64,000 nt of DNA from Tulasnella sp. 424 (taxonomy: Eukaryota > Basidiomycota > Agaricomycetes > Cantharellales > Tulasnellaceae). Numbering within the stretch: the first letter of the stretch is position 1; the number at the start of each line of letters is the position of its first letter. The stretch is taken from positions 87,246-151,245 of the forward strand of contig WSUB01000102.1 of the NCBI GenBank assembly GCA_019633425.1. The letters are read 5' to 3'. The translations under genes were made by a program, and so were the position numbers. The notes under the pieces are model-generated. The model had not been told where the DNA came from, searched no databases, and saw only the letters and a list, made by a program, of their open reading frames with translations. Shown piece after piece: positions 9,929 to 21,526 of the stretch.

Positions 9929-11242
9929 ATGTCACACGCACAATGCCTCCCACCTGAGCTCTTATCTTATGTGTTGAAGCTGGCATGCATCGCGGAAGCA
10001 CCTGCTCAAGCGCAGGCGGCCCACATCCTGGGCAGGGTTTCGAAGCTCTGGCGAGAAACGGTCTTCAGCAATCCAGCTATTTGGACCACCTTTTACATTT
10101 CCAAAACCGGAGATCCCAGGAGTTTTGACGTTCCTTTACTTCGAAGTGGTGTTCTACCGGTTGACGTTCGCGTTGTTGACGAGGCAACAAAGCTGAAGGC
10201 AGCCCGAGCGCAGCTTGAAGCCCTTGCCAGACACAGCGCTCGTTGGAAGAGCGTCGAGATATCCCACCCAGATGCCTTCGATCTCCTAGGCAAGGCTATT
10301 CCATTGAATCTGCCGAAGCTTCAGTCATTCGTGGTGAAAAGCACATGCCAACGATTATCACCCTCACTCGTGTATCTCTACTCGGGCTTCCCGGAATACC
10401 CTTTCGCGCCGGATATCGACTTGGAGTGGAAGAGCAGATTATACCCCTCCCTTCGGCAGCTCGACCTATGCGACATCGAAGTCAGGCCTTCTGAAATAGA
10501 GGACTTCCTGGGCTTTCTCCAAGCCCACGATGGGCTCGAGAAGCTGGCCCTCAGGAGCATCTGGGAGTTCAACCCGTACACTCCCCCTCACACCGTTGTG
10601 CTTCCCAAGCTAAAGGATTTGGAGCTAAGAGGATTTCCCTCTTCGGAGGTCCTTCGATGGATCGACGCGCCGAATCTTCAAAACTTCGTCGTGGAGAAGA
10701 GCTCTCAGCTCCGGTACTGGACCACGGTCGATATCAAGTCGAATTACGCGACAGCCAACGACGTCACTCTCATCCAGTTTTCAACCGCCCCGGATGCCCT
10801 GCGGAACGTACTCAGTGCGGTCCCTTTGGCCTCCCATCTCAAACTCGCGTCAACCGATCTCCGAGCGCGGTACTCGTTCTGTGCCGAGTCTATCCTTACG
10901 GAGAACGAGCTTCCACTCCTGGCATCGCTGCACATCCAAGGCATTGCCTCCATGCCTCGACTCAAGGCGGTTGTGGAGACGTACCAGAAGACGTTGAGGT
11001 CCGTTAAAATCCACTGCCTCGATCTTGGATTGCCCGAGGGGAGTTTCATCAAGGATTACAGCGAAAGAGATGAAACCTTGGCGTGGATGAAGGATCAGAC
11101 GACCTTCAAGTTCGACATTGACCATTCCGCGGACGCTTTTGGAGGACGTTACCAATGTCACGAGGACCAGAAGTGTCGGAAGAAGATGCTCTGCCCTGTA
11201 GAGCGTTGTGGAACTCGGCCGCACGTCACCGAAGTCTTTTGA
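9929..11242 (+). CDS. F-box protein, tandem array gene 3
   Basis: An intact frame of 437 codons. It has the F-box LPPELLSYVLKLACIAE, the same LRR-like body and cysteine tail CHEDQKCRKKMLCPVERC. Compared with gene 1, five bases including the ancestral stop (TTAGG after CGGCC) are missing, so the frame reads on for six extra residues (HVTEVF) to a new TGA. Leader intron signals lie at 9842-9926, with ATG two bases after TTCAG. The gene faces the minus-strand F-box gene at 11358-12523 tail to tail. Confidence 0.85.
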   Translation: MSHAQCLPPELLSYVLKLACIAEAPAQAQAAHILGRVSKLWRETVFSNPAIWTTFYISKTGDPRSFDVPLLRSGVLPVDVRVVDEATKLKAARAQLEALARHSARWKSVEISHPDAFDLLGKAIPLNLPKLQSFVVKSTCQRLSPSLVYLYSGFPEYPFAPDIDLEWKSRLYPSLRQLDLCDIEVRPSEIEDFLGFLQAHDGLEKLALRSIWEFNPYTPPHTVVLPKLKDLELRGFPSSEVLRWIDAPNLQNFVVEKSSQLRYWTTVDIKSNYATANDVTLIQFSTAPDALRNVLSAVPLASHLKLASTDLRARYSFCAESILTENELPLLASLHIQGIASMPRLKAVVETYQKTLRSVKIHCLDLGLPEGSFIKDYSERDETLAWMKDQTTFKFDIDHSADAFGGRYQCHEDQKCRKKMLCPVERCGTRPHVTEVF

Positions 11243-11301
11243 TCAGCATGCCGAATTGCTTATATTGGTTTGCCTATGGAGAATTTAGTTTCGACAAGTA
11301 G

Positions 11302-11346
11302 CTCTATTATGTCTATTATGTCTATTATGTCTATTATGCCTATAAC
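11302..11346. repeat. 9-bp microsatellite (GTCTATTAT)
   Basis: About four to five copies of GTCTATTAT with minor variation in the gap between two convergent F-box genes. Single or double copies occur at the equivalent places after genes 1 and 2 (near 7490 and 9225), so expansion happened here. Confidence 0.85.
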
Positions 11347-11357
11347 ACTATGTTATG

Positions 11358-12523
11358 TTATCCGAATATGAAACGAATCATGCTCAAGAGGAAGGTAAAG
11401 AGTGGCTGGACAGCCAGAAACGTTCGTACTAACGACAGCCGCCCCTCATCCGTTTCCTCTACCTCTACAAATGAGATTCCTTTGAAAGCCGAACTATTTT
11501 CCGCCAAATGCAGTCTAAGTCCGCTTTGATGATGCCTTCGCAGTGGGATCTCCTCCATACTTGCTACTTCGAGCACCGGCATGTTGGAACCCAACACTAG
11601 AGCTAATGTCAGCCCAGCCTCCATATCCTCCATGTGCAATCGTTTGAGAGCCGGAAAGGTCACGTCGTTTACTATTGGTATCTCGGGCATGTAGACCGAG
11701 ATCTCCAAGTCCTCTAGCAATGGAGCGTCTGCAAGCGCCGCCCATGCCTCCCCGGTGAACGACCTGCAGGTGTACTTGAGGGTTCGAAGCTTTGGATAAA
11801 ATTGGACTTGTAATCGGCTTGGACCGCGTTCCATCCAAAGATCGACGGTGTGAATATTGCCTGCGTGTGGGTTTAGACGGTAGAAAACTGCCCCCAGGTC
11901 GTCGTATCCATACGACGTAGCTTTGAACATCGTAAGACTGGGGACAAGGGCGAATACAACCGTTGGTACCTCAATTGCATCAAAGTCGAGCTCGAGGGAC
12001 TTGAGGTTGGGGAAGAGCTCGCCTCCATGAGTCGAGAGAAGGGAATGCAGGAGGGTGACAGATGATGGATGGAGACTAAGTCGGGTGACGTGGAGGTGGG
12101 TTACTTGACTTGTCGTAGAGAGGAAGTCTTTCCAGTCTTCAGACGATATATCTTTAAAGCTCGTACGGAGCTTTGAGAACTGAACCACCGTGGTGCATTA
12201 GTAATGAAGGTGCCACGGGCTGAAAAGCAGGTAGGACGCACTTGGCCATTGAGGTCATCCTAAAGAAAGGTATTGCGATGAGTGCATTGCAAGAGATAAA
12301 GGGGTATACCTTTGCTTACTGGAAGTCCAAGCTCGTCCAATCCATCAAGAGGAGCTAAGCGTTGGAGGAGAGCCTTGAAGGTCACGTTGCACACCTTCCA
12401 CCGCGCGATTTGGGCATCTTCCGACCATAGCTTGCAGACCAGAGCACATGAAAGCAAGTCAGAGGCATCTAAGAAGCTGAATATGTTGACGAATAGCTCT
12501 GGGATGCGAAGGGCATAATGCAT
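11358..12523 (-). CDS. F-box/LRR-like protein, two exons
   Basis: Exon 1 is 12320-12523 (68 codons, ATG in GCATAATGCAT) with the F-box RIPELFVNIFSFLDASDLLS ... VCKLWSEDAQIARW. Exon 2 is 11358-12179. The intron (12180-12319) has donor GTAAGC, branch CTAAT and acceptor TTCAG; phase 0 joins ...DELGLP to FSKLRTS.... The predicted product is 341 residues with LRR-like segments (LFPNLKSLELDFDAIEVP, FYPKLRTLKYTC, FPALKRLHMEDME). SCF-adaptor function is inferred from the family. The truncated relic at 9245-9450 shows this family was once part of the array repeat unit. It shares a 331-bp divergent promoter with the kinase gene. Confidence 0.75.
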
Positions 12524-12854
12524 CACCGCACAGGGTCTGGAACGTGGAGGTTTCCAGAGCCTGCGAGTGGGTCGAACCGTGTGAACGCCAGTGACAAGGC
12601 AGCATTCGAAGTCGACCTGACTGTCGCCCCATACAACCTTACCCATCTTCGCATTAACCAAAAAGCCCAACCATTTAGCCCAGTCGTCGCCTTCGCCAGC
12701 GCTCGACTCTTAATCTACTCTCTACTCACCACTTATTTCTCTCAATCTCGTCACCGTTGGAGCGTCCGAGTGGTTCAACGGGTTTCGGTTCAGTCCAGAA
12801 TCCAAACCTTGCCAACGAGAACGACAATCAAAACCACGCCCTTCCCGATCATCC
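12524..12854. promoter_or_regulatory. Bidirectional promoter, F-box gene / SAP-kinase gene
   Basis: 331 bp between two divergent start codons. No canonical TATA box was found. A pyrimidine-rich stretch (TCTACTCTCTACTCACC, TTTCTCTCAATCTCG) lies upstream of the kinase ATG, as is common in fungal promoters. Confidence 0.6.
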
Positions 12855-15800
12855 ATGGCCACCATCACCCGTAGACAGTCACAAGAAGATACGCTGAAGA
12901 GAACACGCTCATTCCCTTTCAAGAACCTGCCCTTCGCTGAAGTCCACCTCACAAACGCGTCGACAAAGCAGCAACAGCAGACAACGACAACTACGGCCAA
13001 TCATCGCATCAGGCCCGCCCTCCTTCCCATCCACACAAACATCAGACCCATCCGAAGACTTCCTTCGCGTTCCCGCATGCCTTCAGCCCTCTTCAACCGC
13101 ACACCCCGCAGTGGATCATCCTATGCGAGTTCCCCTCGCAGTCCGGCCGTTGATGCTATGGACGAAGACTCCCAAACGTCAGGTCGGAAACGCAAACGAG
13201 GTACCGGCAATGAAAACATCGACAACAACGCCGGTGGACTAGTCAACAAGAGTCCACTCAAGCGGAGCAAAAGCGCGTACGCCTCTTTGGGAAAAGGTCG
13301 GGCTCCCAGCAATCACCATATGGCGGTCGATGAACCCCCAACACGGCGGGCAACCGTCGTCGTGGATAGTGGCCGAGAGGAGTCGGAGCATGTTCCGGAT
13401 GAAGACGATGAGACCGAGCCTGAAGACGGCCCGATTGATTCATGTGAGAGTCTTGAATTTTCCACTTTTACGTCTAGCCCTGGTCTCATGGCGTCTGCTC
13501 CTTTTATTACATCTCTGAGTGCAGCCGATGATCATTATGTGTCCTCGGCTCCTCCGTGGCAACTTCGTCGGTTGAAAAAGGAAGATCTACTTCGTATCTA
13601 CGGCCTTGCCGGGCTTAGCTCCGTGGGCGATGTTGGAGAGGATTTGACCAAGACGGACCTCATCACCGCTATTATTCGCGCTGTACGTACTGTCTTTTCA
13701 CACTTATATTCATACACGGTTCTCATTCTATACAATAAACAGCGAAAGAACTCGAAAGGCTCAGCCTCATCTCCACGGACCAGGACTGCCAACACTCGTT
13801 CACCACCATCATCCGCAGCTAACACTGATGGTAATGACGGCGGGGCAGAGGAGTCGGACGCGTTCGACGAAGATGACGACCTCAAGAGAGCTAGAAAGCT
13901 TCGTCGGAGCGCTACTACCCACGCCAACCTCGGCCTAGGACTTCCCACCAACCAGTTGAAGAAGAGTCGGTCTATGAACTTCCGCGAAGTATCGGATCAG
14001 CCCGAGGAGGGAGAATCGTCCAACCGTCGTACTCGGTTTGCTGCAGACCACAAAAAGGGAGGCGACACTCGGTACGTTGGCGTAATCACTTGCAACGTTT
14101 GGTCACGTGCTGACCTGCCTGTTGGGGTTGGCTTACTAAGCAGGCGGACAAGTGGACAAACGACGTCACACCGCTCATCACCGTCATCGCCCGGCCCCTC
14201 AGCGGAAACCGGCTTCTACTCTGCAAAGAACTTGTCCCCTCGGTATACCCGTCTGCGTCAAGCTTCCAAGGCAATTCTTGATCCGAAGGGCAAGGGGAAA
14301 CATGTCGAATTCAGCGACGACACCGACGTGACTGAGGATGAATCGCAACCGTCGACCGCGGATGAAGGCGACAACCCCAAGGATGAAGATTGGGAGGATG
14401 AAGAAGCCACACCAAGGAAGTCTAGACTGCAAAGGGACCAGGAAATGGCCACGCCGACCAAGCGATCCGGGTCGTTCAAACGGCAAGTCTCCCTGACTAG
14501 AACCCAAAGCAAGATGAGGGTATTCAGTCCAAAGAAATTGCGATCACGGTCCTCGAAAACAGACCTTGCCGCCAATGACGAGGTCGCAGCCTCTGCGAAT
14601 CCCTTACTTCGGCGGTCCTCTTCAAGCAGGCAGAATCTGTCCAGAAAGGTTAAGCCTAGCCGCAGCTTGCGGGAGCCCGTCAGTTGCCATTTATTTTCGT
14701 CGAACGATTACCCTAATCTAACTTTGCCTTACATCAGGATTCTGAGGACGACCATCGTGACTTCCCTCCAGAAGACGTCATCGAGGAGAGTCAAGACGAA
14801 GAAGTGGACGAGCTTATGGACGAAGACACCCAACCTACAGTTCAAGCCACGCAACCAGACGACGAGTCATCGGATCTGACGGAGTTGTCTGAGGCGGAAT
14901 CTTCGGACTTGACTGAAATATCCGACGACGACAACTACGGCGAACAGGCTGAGGAGTCTCCCGCCCCGGAAGAGACGCCAAAACCAGCGAGGACGCGGTC
15001 AAGGAAATCCAGTCAGTCGAAACGATCGGAAGAGAGCTCGCGGTCTCGGAAACGATCAGGGAATGATATCACGGCTGTGGCTCTACCTCTCACTCGCCGG
15101 GCGAGCAGGAGGAAACTCAAGTCTCCAACCCCAGAGATAGAGGAAGAACCGGAAGAAGATGAAGTCCTCGAGTCGCCTGCAGACGATGATGCGGAAGTCG
15201 AAGCTGCCGATGAGGAGGCCGAAGAAGACACCGAGGTCGAGCCAAGGGTGCTGAGAAATGGCAAAGTCGTCGGGGCAGCGGATGACGAAGAGGAGGAGGA
15301 GGAGGACCAGATCGACGAGGATGAAAGCACGGAGGAAGTAGAACCCATGGAGGAGGATGTAGAGGTAGAGGCCGTCGACGAGGTGGTGGATGAAGATGAG
15401 GACATGGAAGGAGGTAGGTCTTTACCAGGTTGCATTAGTTGGTTCAGTCCTAATCTTCATTCTATAGATTTTGATTTGACAGCGGCCACTGCCAAATCTT
15501 TGATCAAACTCCGTCGTGACGATCTCGTGCGGTTATGCGAGGCGAGAGACCTTGAACCTGAAGGGACCAAGACTCAACTCGTCTCGAACCTTCTTCAATG
15601 GCGTGACCAAGTCGCCCAAGCTCCCTCATCATCAACTCAACCCAGCAGCCGAGCATCTACCGTCCGTGCTCCTTCGACTTATCGAGGCCAGCACCACAAC
15701 GGAAGTCCTGTTCTTCTGCGGTCCAACCGCGTGCACGTCAACCAGCCAGACAGCCCAGATCCAGATCCTGACCACGAGGAGATTGTGCTCATCGGCAGCA

Positions 15801-17098
15801 AAGGCAAGCATCACGAGGGCGGTGATGAACTCGAGCTGGACTTGGAGAGCTTGGGGTTGGAAGATAGGGAAATCCCTATCGAGAAGTTGACCAAGTTGGA
15901 GAAGATCGGCAGTGGCGGGTTTAAAGAGTACGTTTGCCACTGAATGGTCGTTCTCGCTACAAAGGCTAACTTGTCCATTTGACCCTCAGTGTCTACATTG
16001 GCAAGCTCAGGAACAGGAAGGTCGCCATTGCGGAGTTCCGTGGTCATCTTGGGCCAAGTGAGTCAGGCAGACAGAGTTCACGAAAACATGGTGACTTACG
16101 TTTCGCTTCTCGAACACTTTAGTGGACATCAAGGTTAGCGCTCTTGGTCGCGACAGCTGTACAAAGTGATACTTAACAGAACTTATGTAGGAACTCAAAC
16201 TCCTCGCCGACTTCAACCACCCCAACGTCGTCCGCTTCGTAAGTGTCACGTGAGAAAGATGGATAAAGGTCTCATCATTGTTTCACTTGTAGCTCGGTAT
16301 CAGCATACCTGAAGATACCAAGACGACGCCTGTCATGATGGTTAGCGAGCTGTGCACAAACGGTGACTTGTTCGACTACATCCGCAACGAGAAACCACCT
16401 ACTTTGCGGAAATTGGTAAGTAAGCCCTATGTCTTGCTTAGTCGCTCGACCTTACCCTGCTCTTGCGTCTAGTTGAACCTCATGCTGGACATTGCTCGTG
16501 GGCTGGACTACTTGCACAACATCCACAAGCCTTCCGTTATCCATCGTGATTGCAAGTCCTCGAACATCCTCATCACCGGTAAAGTTACGGCCAAGATTGC
16601 CGACTTTGGGCTGGCGAAGGTCAAGCAGTCCACGCGGTCCATGGTGAAGAGCCTGGTCGGAACCGTCAACTGGCAAGCACCCGAGCTCTGGCACGCACAC
16701 CCGAAGTACGACCACAAGGTCGACGTGTTCTCGTGCGCGATGGTGTTCTGGGAGATGCTTCAGTGGCACAACCCCTCGAAGAAGTATCCCTGGGAGGTAA
16801 GGAGATGTGCGCAAACTCTGTTTGGTTCTCAGACTGACCTCGACCCCCTAGGGCATGAACGAGCATGCGATTTATGAAGAAGTCGGTGCCAAGAAAAATC
16901 GGTGCGTTTTTTCATGTGGCTGTCAGTTCGCAGGAATCCTGACTTCTGTTATCTAGACCATCTTTGACGGGTTGCCGGAAGCTGTGGTGTCCCGAAATCG
17001 TCGATCTTGTTACGCGCATGTGGGCGCAGGACCCGAAGCAAAGACCGCCCATCCGTGAGGTGGTCGAAGAACTCGAAAGTATTATCGCGAACATATGA
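12855..17098 (+). CDS. SAP-domain protein kinase (TKL-like), 12 exons
   Basis: Joined exons: 12855-13682, 13743-14071, 14144-14678, 14738-15413, 15468-15927, 15990-16057, 16123-16133 (11-bp microexon), 16191-16238, 16293-16415, 16473-16796, 16852-16901, 16957-17098. Total is 3594 nt, in frame, 1197 aa. A further small intron at 13444-13524 is possible. The N-terminus is basic/Ser-rich. A SAP-like helix pair is near 233-277 (LRRLKKEDLLRIYGLAG), then a long Asp/Glu-rich linker, a second SAP motif near 795-830 (LIKLRRDDLVRLCEARDLEP), and a kinase domain at about 927-1190. Kinase motifs seen: IGSGGFKDVY glycine loop, HRDCKSSN catalytic loop, ADFGLAKV, GTVNWQAPELW, and R in DPKQRPP. The beta-3 VAIK position reads VAIAEF, so the usual lysine is alanine. 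SAP domains suggest DNA/chromatin contact; function is otherwise unknown. Confidence 0.85.
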
Positions 17099-17898
17099 CC
17101 TCTTCCGAGCCCCATATGCTACACGGACGCATTTTAAACTTTTTCTCTTCCTTTTTCCATCACTTCTCTTCTTGCTGTATTCCATGGCATTTCAGACCGA
17201 ACCCACTTTTATCCCCTGTGTTTTGCATTTCTTTTTTTTTTTACTTCATACAATCTCCATGGTACTGTATGTATTTAACAAGCCCTGTGGCGCCCATCAT
17301 TATATGAACAATAACAGCAGAACGCTGCTCTTTTTTTTGGAACATGTCATTGCAAAATCTCGTAAAAGGGGTGGATCGGTACAAGGACAACATGAACGTG
17401 GAGGAACGTGAAAGGGGGGTGATATCTACAGAAAAGGGATAATGCAAGATGGTGGTACAAATGAAATGATCGTGGACGGAACAGAAAGGAAGAGAAGCAT
17501 GCAGTGGGATTTGAAGCGCATTCTTGGACCGGCCGTGGATGTGCTGCTGTACGTTGTTGTTTGCTGCTTCGGACAATCAATCGAAGACAAAAGGAGAGCT
17601 CGAATGGATTGTTGCGGGCCCGAAGGAGTGTGGGATTACTACTTAGAAGCAAGCGAAGGGGCGCAGAGCGAAATGAATGAAGTCGACCCGTGTGTGTTCC
17701 ATGGATGGTAAAAAAGCTGTATTTGGGAAGGGGCGGGGTTGGGGTAAGCACGCGGACCGACGTCGGGTGCACATGGCGGGCCGTTGTACTCACATGACCA
17801 GAACAAACGAAAAGAAAGGAAGTCCGTCGAAATGCGTAAAGGGGTATAGCGGAGAGCCGTCGGGACCGAAGGCTAACCGTTTAATTTTTGTTGTTGTT
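17099..17898. other. Convergent intergenic region
   Basis: 3' flanks of the kinase (+) and the orphan gene (-). T-rich tracts after 17140 and near 17230 (CTTTTTTTTTTTACTTC) look like 3'-UTR sequence. No convincing gene on either strand. Confidence 0.6.
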
Positions 17899-18536
17899 TT
17901 AGTCTTCGAAAGTGGAGTTGGTCCGTGAATGAGAAGAGTAGGATGGTCGGTTGTAGTGCCCGCTATGGGAGTAGGCTGTTGATGGTCGCATAGCTTGGTC
18001 GAGGTACTTTCGACGCTGCTGCGTGCGCTCGAGGAACGAATCGCCTTCGTTCATGGCGTGAGTTGCGGTGGTGATCTGGAAGAAGAACAATGTGAGAAAT
18101 CGGGTCCGGGGGCGGGGAGTTCTTCCGATTGGGAAGGAGGGAACTTACCGAGAGGGTGAGGTAGATGGCTTCCAAATCCGAGCAACCAATCCTGATGGCG
18201 TTTCTGACAGCTTTTGCGTGCTTCATCTGCCATCGGGTGGACTCTTCGTTCTTGATGAGCTCGCGGAGGAGTCCGGTGATGTCGCGTTGAAGGCTGCGGT
18301 GCGCCGAGAAAGAGAGAGAGAGTCAGCACCGCGGTAAAACATCGTTGACAGCTTTTTAGGCAAAGACACCCGTACCTGAAGAACCGACGACCTTGATATT
18401 CCGAGATGGCGCCTGTTCTCAGACCATGGACGACGAGCGGTGAAGCGGTGTCCAAGCTATGTCTGAGAGAGGCCAATTCGCGCCTGGATTCGCTTTCGCG
18501 GCCGAGGGGCAAGTAGCGGGGGATCAAGCTGAACAT
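17899..18536 (-). CDS. Small conserved-looking protein of unknown function, 3 exons
   Basis: Exons on the minus strand: 18376-18536 (ATG in GAACATGAGG complement), 18149-18293 and 17899-18075. Introns use GTACGG...CCGCAG and GTAAGT...TTCCAG. The join gives 483 nt, 160 aa. The protein starts MFSLIPRYLPLGRE, has a helical, charged middle (LQRDITGLLRELIKNEEST, AKAVRNAIRIGCSDLEAIY) and ends in a Ser/Tyr-rich tail (HSGHYNRPSYSSHSRTNS). No signal peptide or membrane segment was seen. I do not recognise a family. Clean splice signals and correct phase across three exons argue for a real gene. A TATA-like box lies about 145 bp upstream. Confidence 0.6.
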
Positions 18537-19827
18537 GAGGGGCAAGGTAGATACTTTAAAACAAACCCGGTGACGGTGGGGTGGATGGACCCTAAGGTTT
18601 TAGCGAGGTACGGGGGAGTGGCTGGAGAGGACGTAGGGGAGCAAGGGGAGACTGTAGACGTGGTCTCTCCTTCAGGTCTTTTATATATTTCTTCTGTTCT
18701 TACTTCCTCCCGACATGAGACCATCAGAGGTGGTTGAGCATCTTGCGCGCGGGAGAATTGTGAGAATCGCGCTCGGCCTGAGAGTCCTGCGAAGAATCGG
18801 GTTGGCGCATGGGAACAGCCTCGGAGAAGTCTCGCCACTCCTAAATGGCCTTCTTCTCTTCCACTTCCCGCTATAACGTCTCGCATGAAGCACAATGTCG
18901 GATCACATGGATGACATTGTGTGGAGCCAAATTTCAGATAAGCTTGGCAGCGCCATAGGGGGATGTTGTCCATGAACTAGTGCTGGGTTGGGGGGCAAAG
19001 TGATGAGATTGTGGTATAGCGTCGGCGGCGGGTGAAATTGCTATGAGAGTGAAGAAGCGAATCGGAGTGCGCAGAATCACCCATTCTGTGCTTCTCTCCG
19101 ATTCAGCGGACTCTCAAGCTCGTGCCAAATCCGTTCACGCTCTCTCAGGGAAAAGGTTCGGACGAAGTGACGCAAAGTTGTAATATTGGCTTCAAAATCC
19201 AAGTTAAGACTAACGTCCTTCCGGTTTCATCTCGGACACGTCAATCATTTGTGCTCTTGGGTCTGCAGACCTTCGGATATGGTACGTTTTGGTGGGCGAA
19301 CGGATCTCACCATTGTATTCGGGCTTCTTTGAGAAGGATGAATGCTATCAGCTAGTCGTTATTGTTCTGCACTATAATGGAAAGCCGGGTCATGCCTTCG
19401 GAATTTAAAGCGTGTCGGACACGTCGGCTCACAGAGACAGAGTCTACTGTTGACTTGACGATGCACGGAGACTGTTCTTCGTCGTCCTACAGCTTTAGTG
19501 TTGCGATAGTAGAGGCTATATGTTGCGATGAAGGTGTTAGACATCATACGTGGTCTGAGACTGCGCGCGGCTCGGAGCGATAGTCAACTCTCGGACAACA
19601 AGAAACACCCGAGTTTCTTTCATTATGCATTGGCTAACCGGATCGGTAAATAGTCTCATCACGAGGTTTCGCTTCATGAATCGTGACCACTCGAGAACAT
19701 GGCATTAATATCGGGCGCCCTCGTATAGAAATTAAATTTAAATGGCCTCCACGGGGAATAGAACGAAGCATCCAAGCCGACCCAACAAAATGAAATCCGT
19801 TTCGGGTATGGGCCCGGCTACCTAAAC
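18537..19827. other. Intergenic, no gene supported
   Basis: 1.3 kb between two minus-strand genes. The left end holds the promoter of the small orphan gene (ATATATAAAAGACC on the minus strand, 18677-18690). The rest has only short frames without domains or paired splice signals. Confidence 0.55.
18679..18688 (-). promoter_or_regulatory. TATA box of the orphan gene
   Basis: The minus strand reads TATATAAAAG about 145 bp upstream of the predicted ATG at 18536, a plausible distance for a fungal TATA-type promoter with a leader. Confidence 0.5.
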
Positions 19828-21526
19828 TCAAAACTTATCTACCGCATCCGTCCACGACATCTTTCCGCTTCCGAGGCAGACGTCTCCGTCATAAATAACG
19901 GCGTATTGTCCTGGCGCTACCCCGCGAATGGGATTTTTGAAGGAAATATATAGTCCGTCGCCCCTGTGAACGGTGAAAAATGACGTCCGACCCACCCTGA
20001 GTCAGGGGAGAAGGCCTTGAATGAATGAGGCGGAGAAGGGACTCACTCTCGGGTTGCGGTGCATTGTTCTAGTCGCTCGCCGTAACAGATCTTTACCGTC
20101 GCTTCGAGCGAACCGCCTTCTGACTGGAGCACCGGTGGCGGTTCGTCTGCGATCCAGTGCCAGGACGATGTTCGAGCTGATGAGCTAAAGAGTGCTGGGT
20201 GGTCTCTGCGGAGGAACGAAGGCAGGTTGGTTAACGCGTTGGTTGTGCCGGAGGAGCCGTATCACTTACGATCCAGGGACGACTATAATGGCGTTTCGGC
20301 TTGAATCCTTGGCAGCGACAAACAATTTAATGGGCTGGCCACCTATCCGAGCATTTTGCCCGATGGTATAGGTCCATAGTCCCTTATGCTCTCCTAAGAT
20401 ACGGCCTTCTAGATCGAGTATCGGTCCCGGATCGGGTGGAATATAATCGGCTGAGAGGAATATTTAGAGTTGGTCAGTAAAATGAATACCGCTCGCCGAG
20501 GGCCGGAAGGTGGCAGAGAGAGAGGGGGGAACGTGACTTACACAGGAACCTGTCTATCCGACCTTCCTTCTGCCCGACGAAGCAGAGACCCATACTTTCA
20601 GGTCTGGACGCCGTTGGCAGTCCTTTGGCTTTGGCGATTTCTCGGACTTGGCTCTTCAAGAGATCGCCCAAGGGGAAGGCTGCCTAAGCGCGGATGGCAT
20701 TAGCTCCGTTTGGGGGCCTTGTGTGCAAGAGGACGACTGTACCTTGGATAGCTGCTTTTGGGAGACCGAAGAAAGGAAGTAGGATTGGTCCTTGATTGGG
20801 TCTTTTGCTTTTAAGAGCGCTCGGCGGAGTGCGCCGGGTCGGACCTCGATATTTGCGGTGCGAGAGTAGTGACCTGAAATTCCGCGTTGGTCGTATGGTA
20901 CTGGGTGGGAGCTATGCGATAGCAAGACTCACCAGTTGCTAGCCACTGACCTGGTCCCGATAGAGCCTGGTCCATTAACGCTCCGAACTTCACTTCTCGG
21001 TTACAAGGGACGTCTGGGTTCGGCGTCAAGCCCCGCTGCCATTCGTCCAGGGAAGGTTCGAAGACCCGCGTCCAATATTGCTGAGACAGGTCAATCTAGT
21101 AGCATAGCATTGAGTTGATTAGTTACTCATCAATGTATCTGGGTGACCACCTTTGAGCAAGACACTCACCATGCGGACGGGAATGTCGAGCACCTCGCAG
21201 ACCCGCCGAACGTCCTCCCAGTCCTTCTCCCATTGACATCCGATATCCGTGCCGCTCTCGTCACGTTTATCCCAGTTGCGCATAAATACCGCCGACAAGT
21301 CGTAATCTTTCTCTACTAGGAGAGCAGCTGCCACCGAGGAGTCGACGCCACCTGACATTGCGACAACCACTGTAAAGAGTAAGGCAAAGTTAGAAGAGCA
21401 ACCCAAGATCTTCAGACAGCGATTCGCACCTTTGTCTCCTTTTGATGGACCCGCTCCATGAGTGGATAGCGAAGAATAAGTAGCGAAGCGTCGTACCGCG
21501 GCTCGAAAAGTGGCCGAGGTGCGCAT
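19828..21526 (-). CDS. SLM3 (MTU1): Mitochondrial tRNA-specific 2-thiouridylase
   Basis: Eight exons on the minus strand: 21430-21526, 21170-21369, 20933-21095, 20743-20873, 20542-20683, 20270-20450, 20047-20205, 19828-19996. Total 1242 nt, 413 aa, the usual length for the MnmA/TRMU family. All introns are GT...AG and phases agree. The enzyme makes the 2-thio group of the wobble uridine in mitochondrial tRNAs for Lys, Glu and Gln. Residues 1-32 (MRTSATFRAAVRRFATYSS) look like a mitochondrial presequence. The PP-loop is SGGVDSS; the family's two catalytic cysteines appear in TPNPDVPCNREVKFG and GLCFVGQ. The C-terminal beta-barrel (RTSFFTVHRG, GVAPGQYAVIYDGD) is complete. It is divergent from MIF2 with only 142 bp between start codons. 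Confidence 0.93.

Noticed and set aside
12755..12817. tRNA-like stretch (GTCCGAGTGGTT with CGTTGG/CCAACG ends) upstream of the kinase ATG
   Set aside because: It is only ~63 nt, lacks a proper T-arm (no GTTCGAATCC) and an obvious anticodon stem. A chance resemblance to the 5' half of a Ser/Leu tRNA.
15013..15435. Long antisense serine-rich open frame
   Set aside because: It is the reverse complement of the Asp/Glu-rich linker of the kinase gene (GAY/GAR codons read as TC/TT-rich Ser codons). No start context or splice support.
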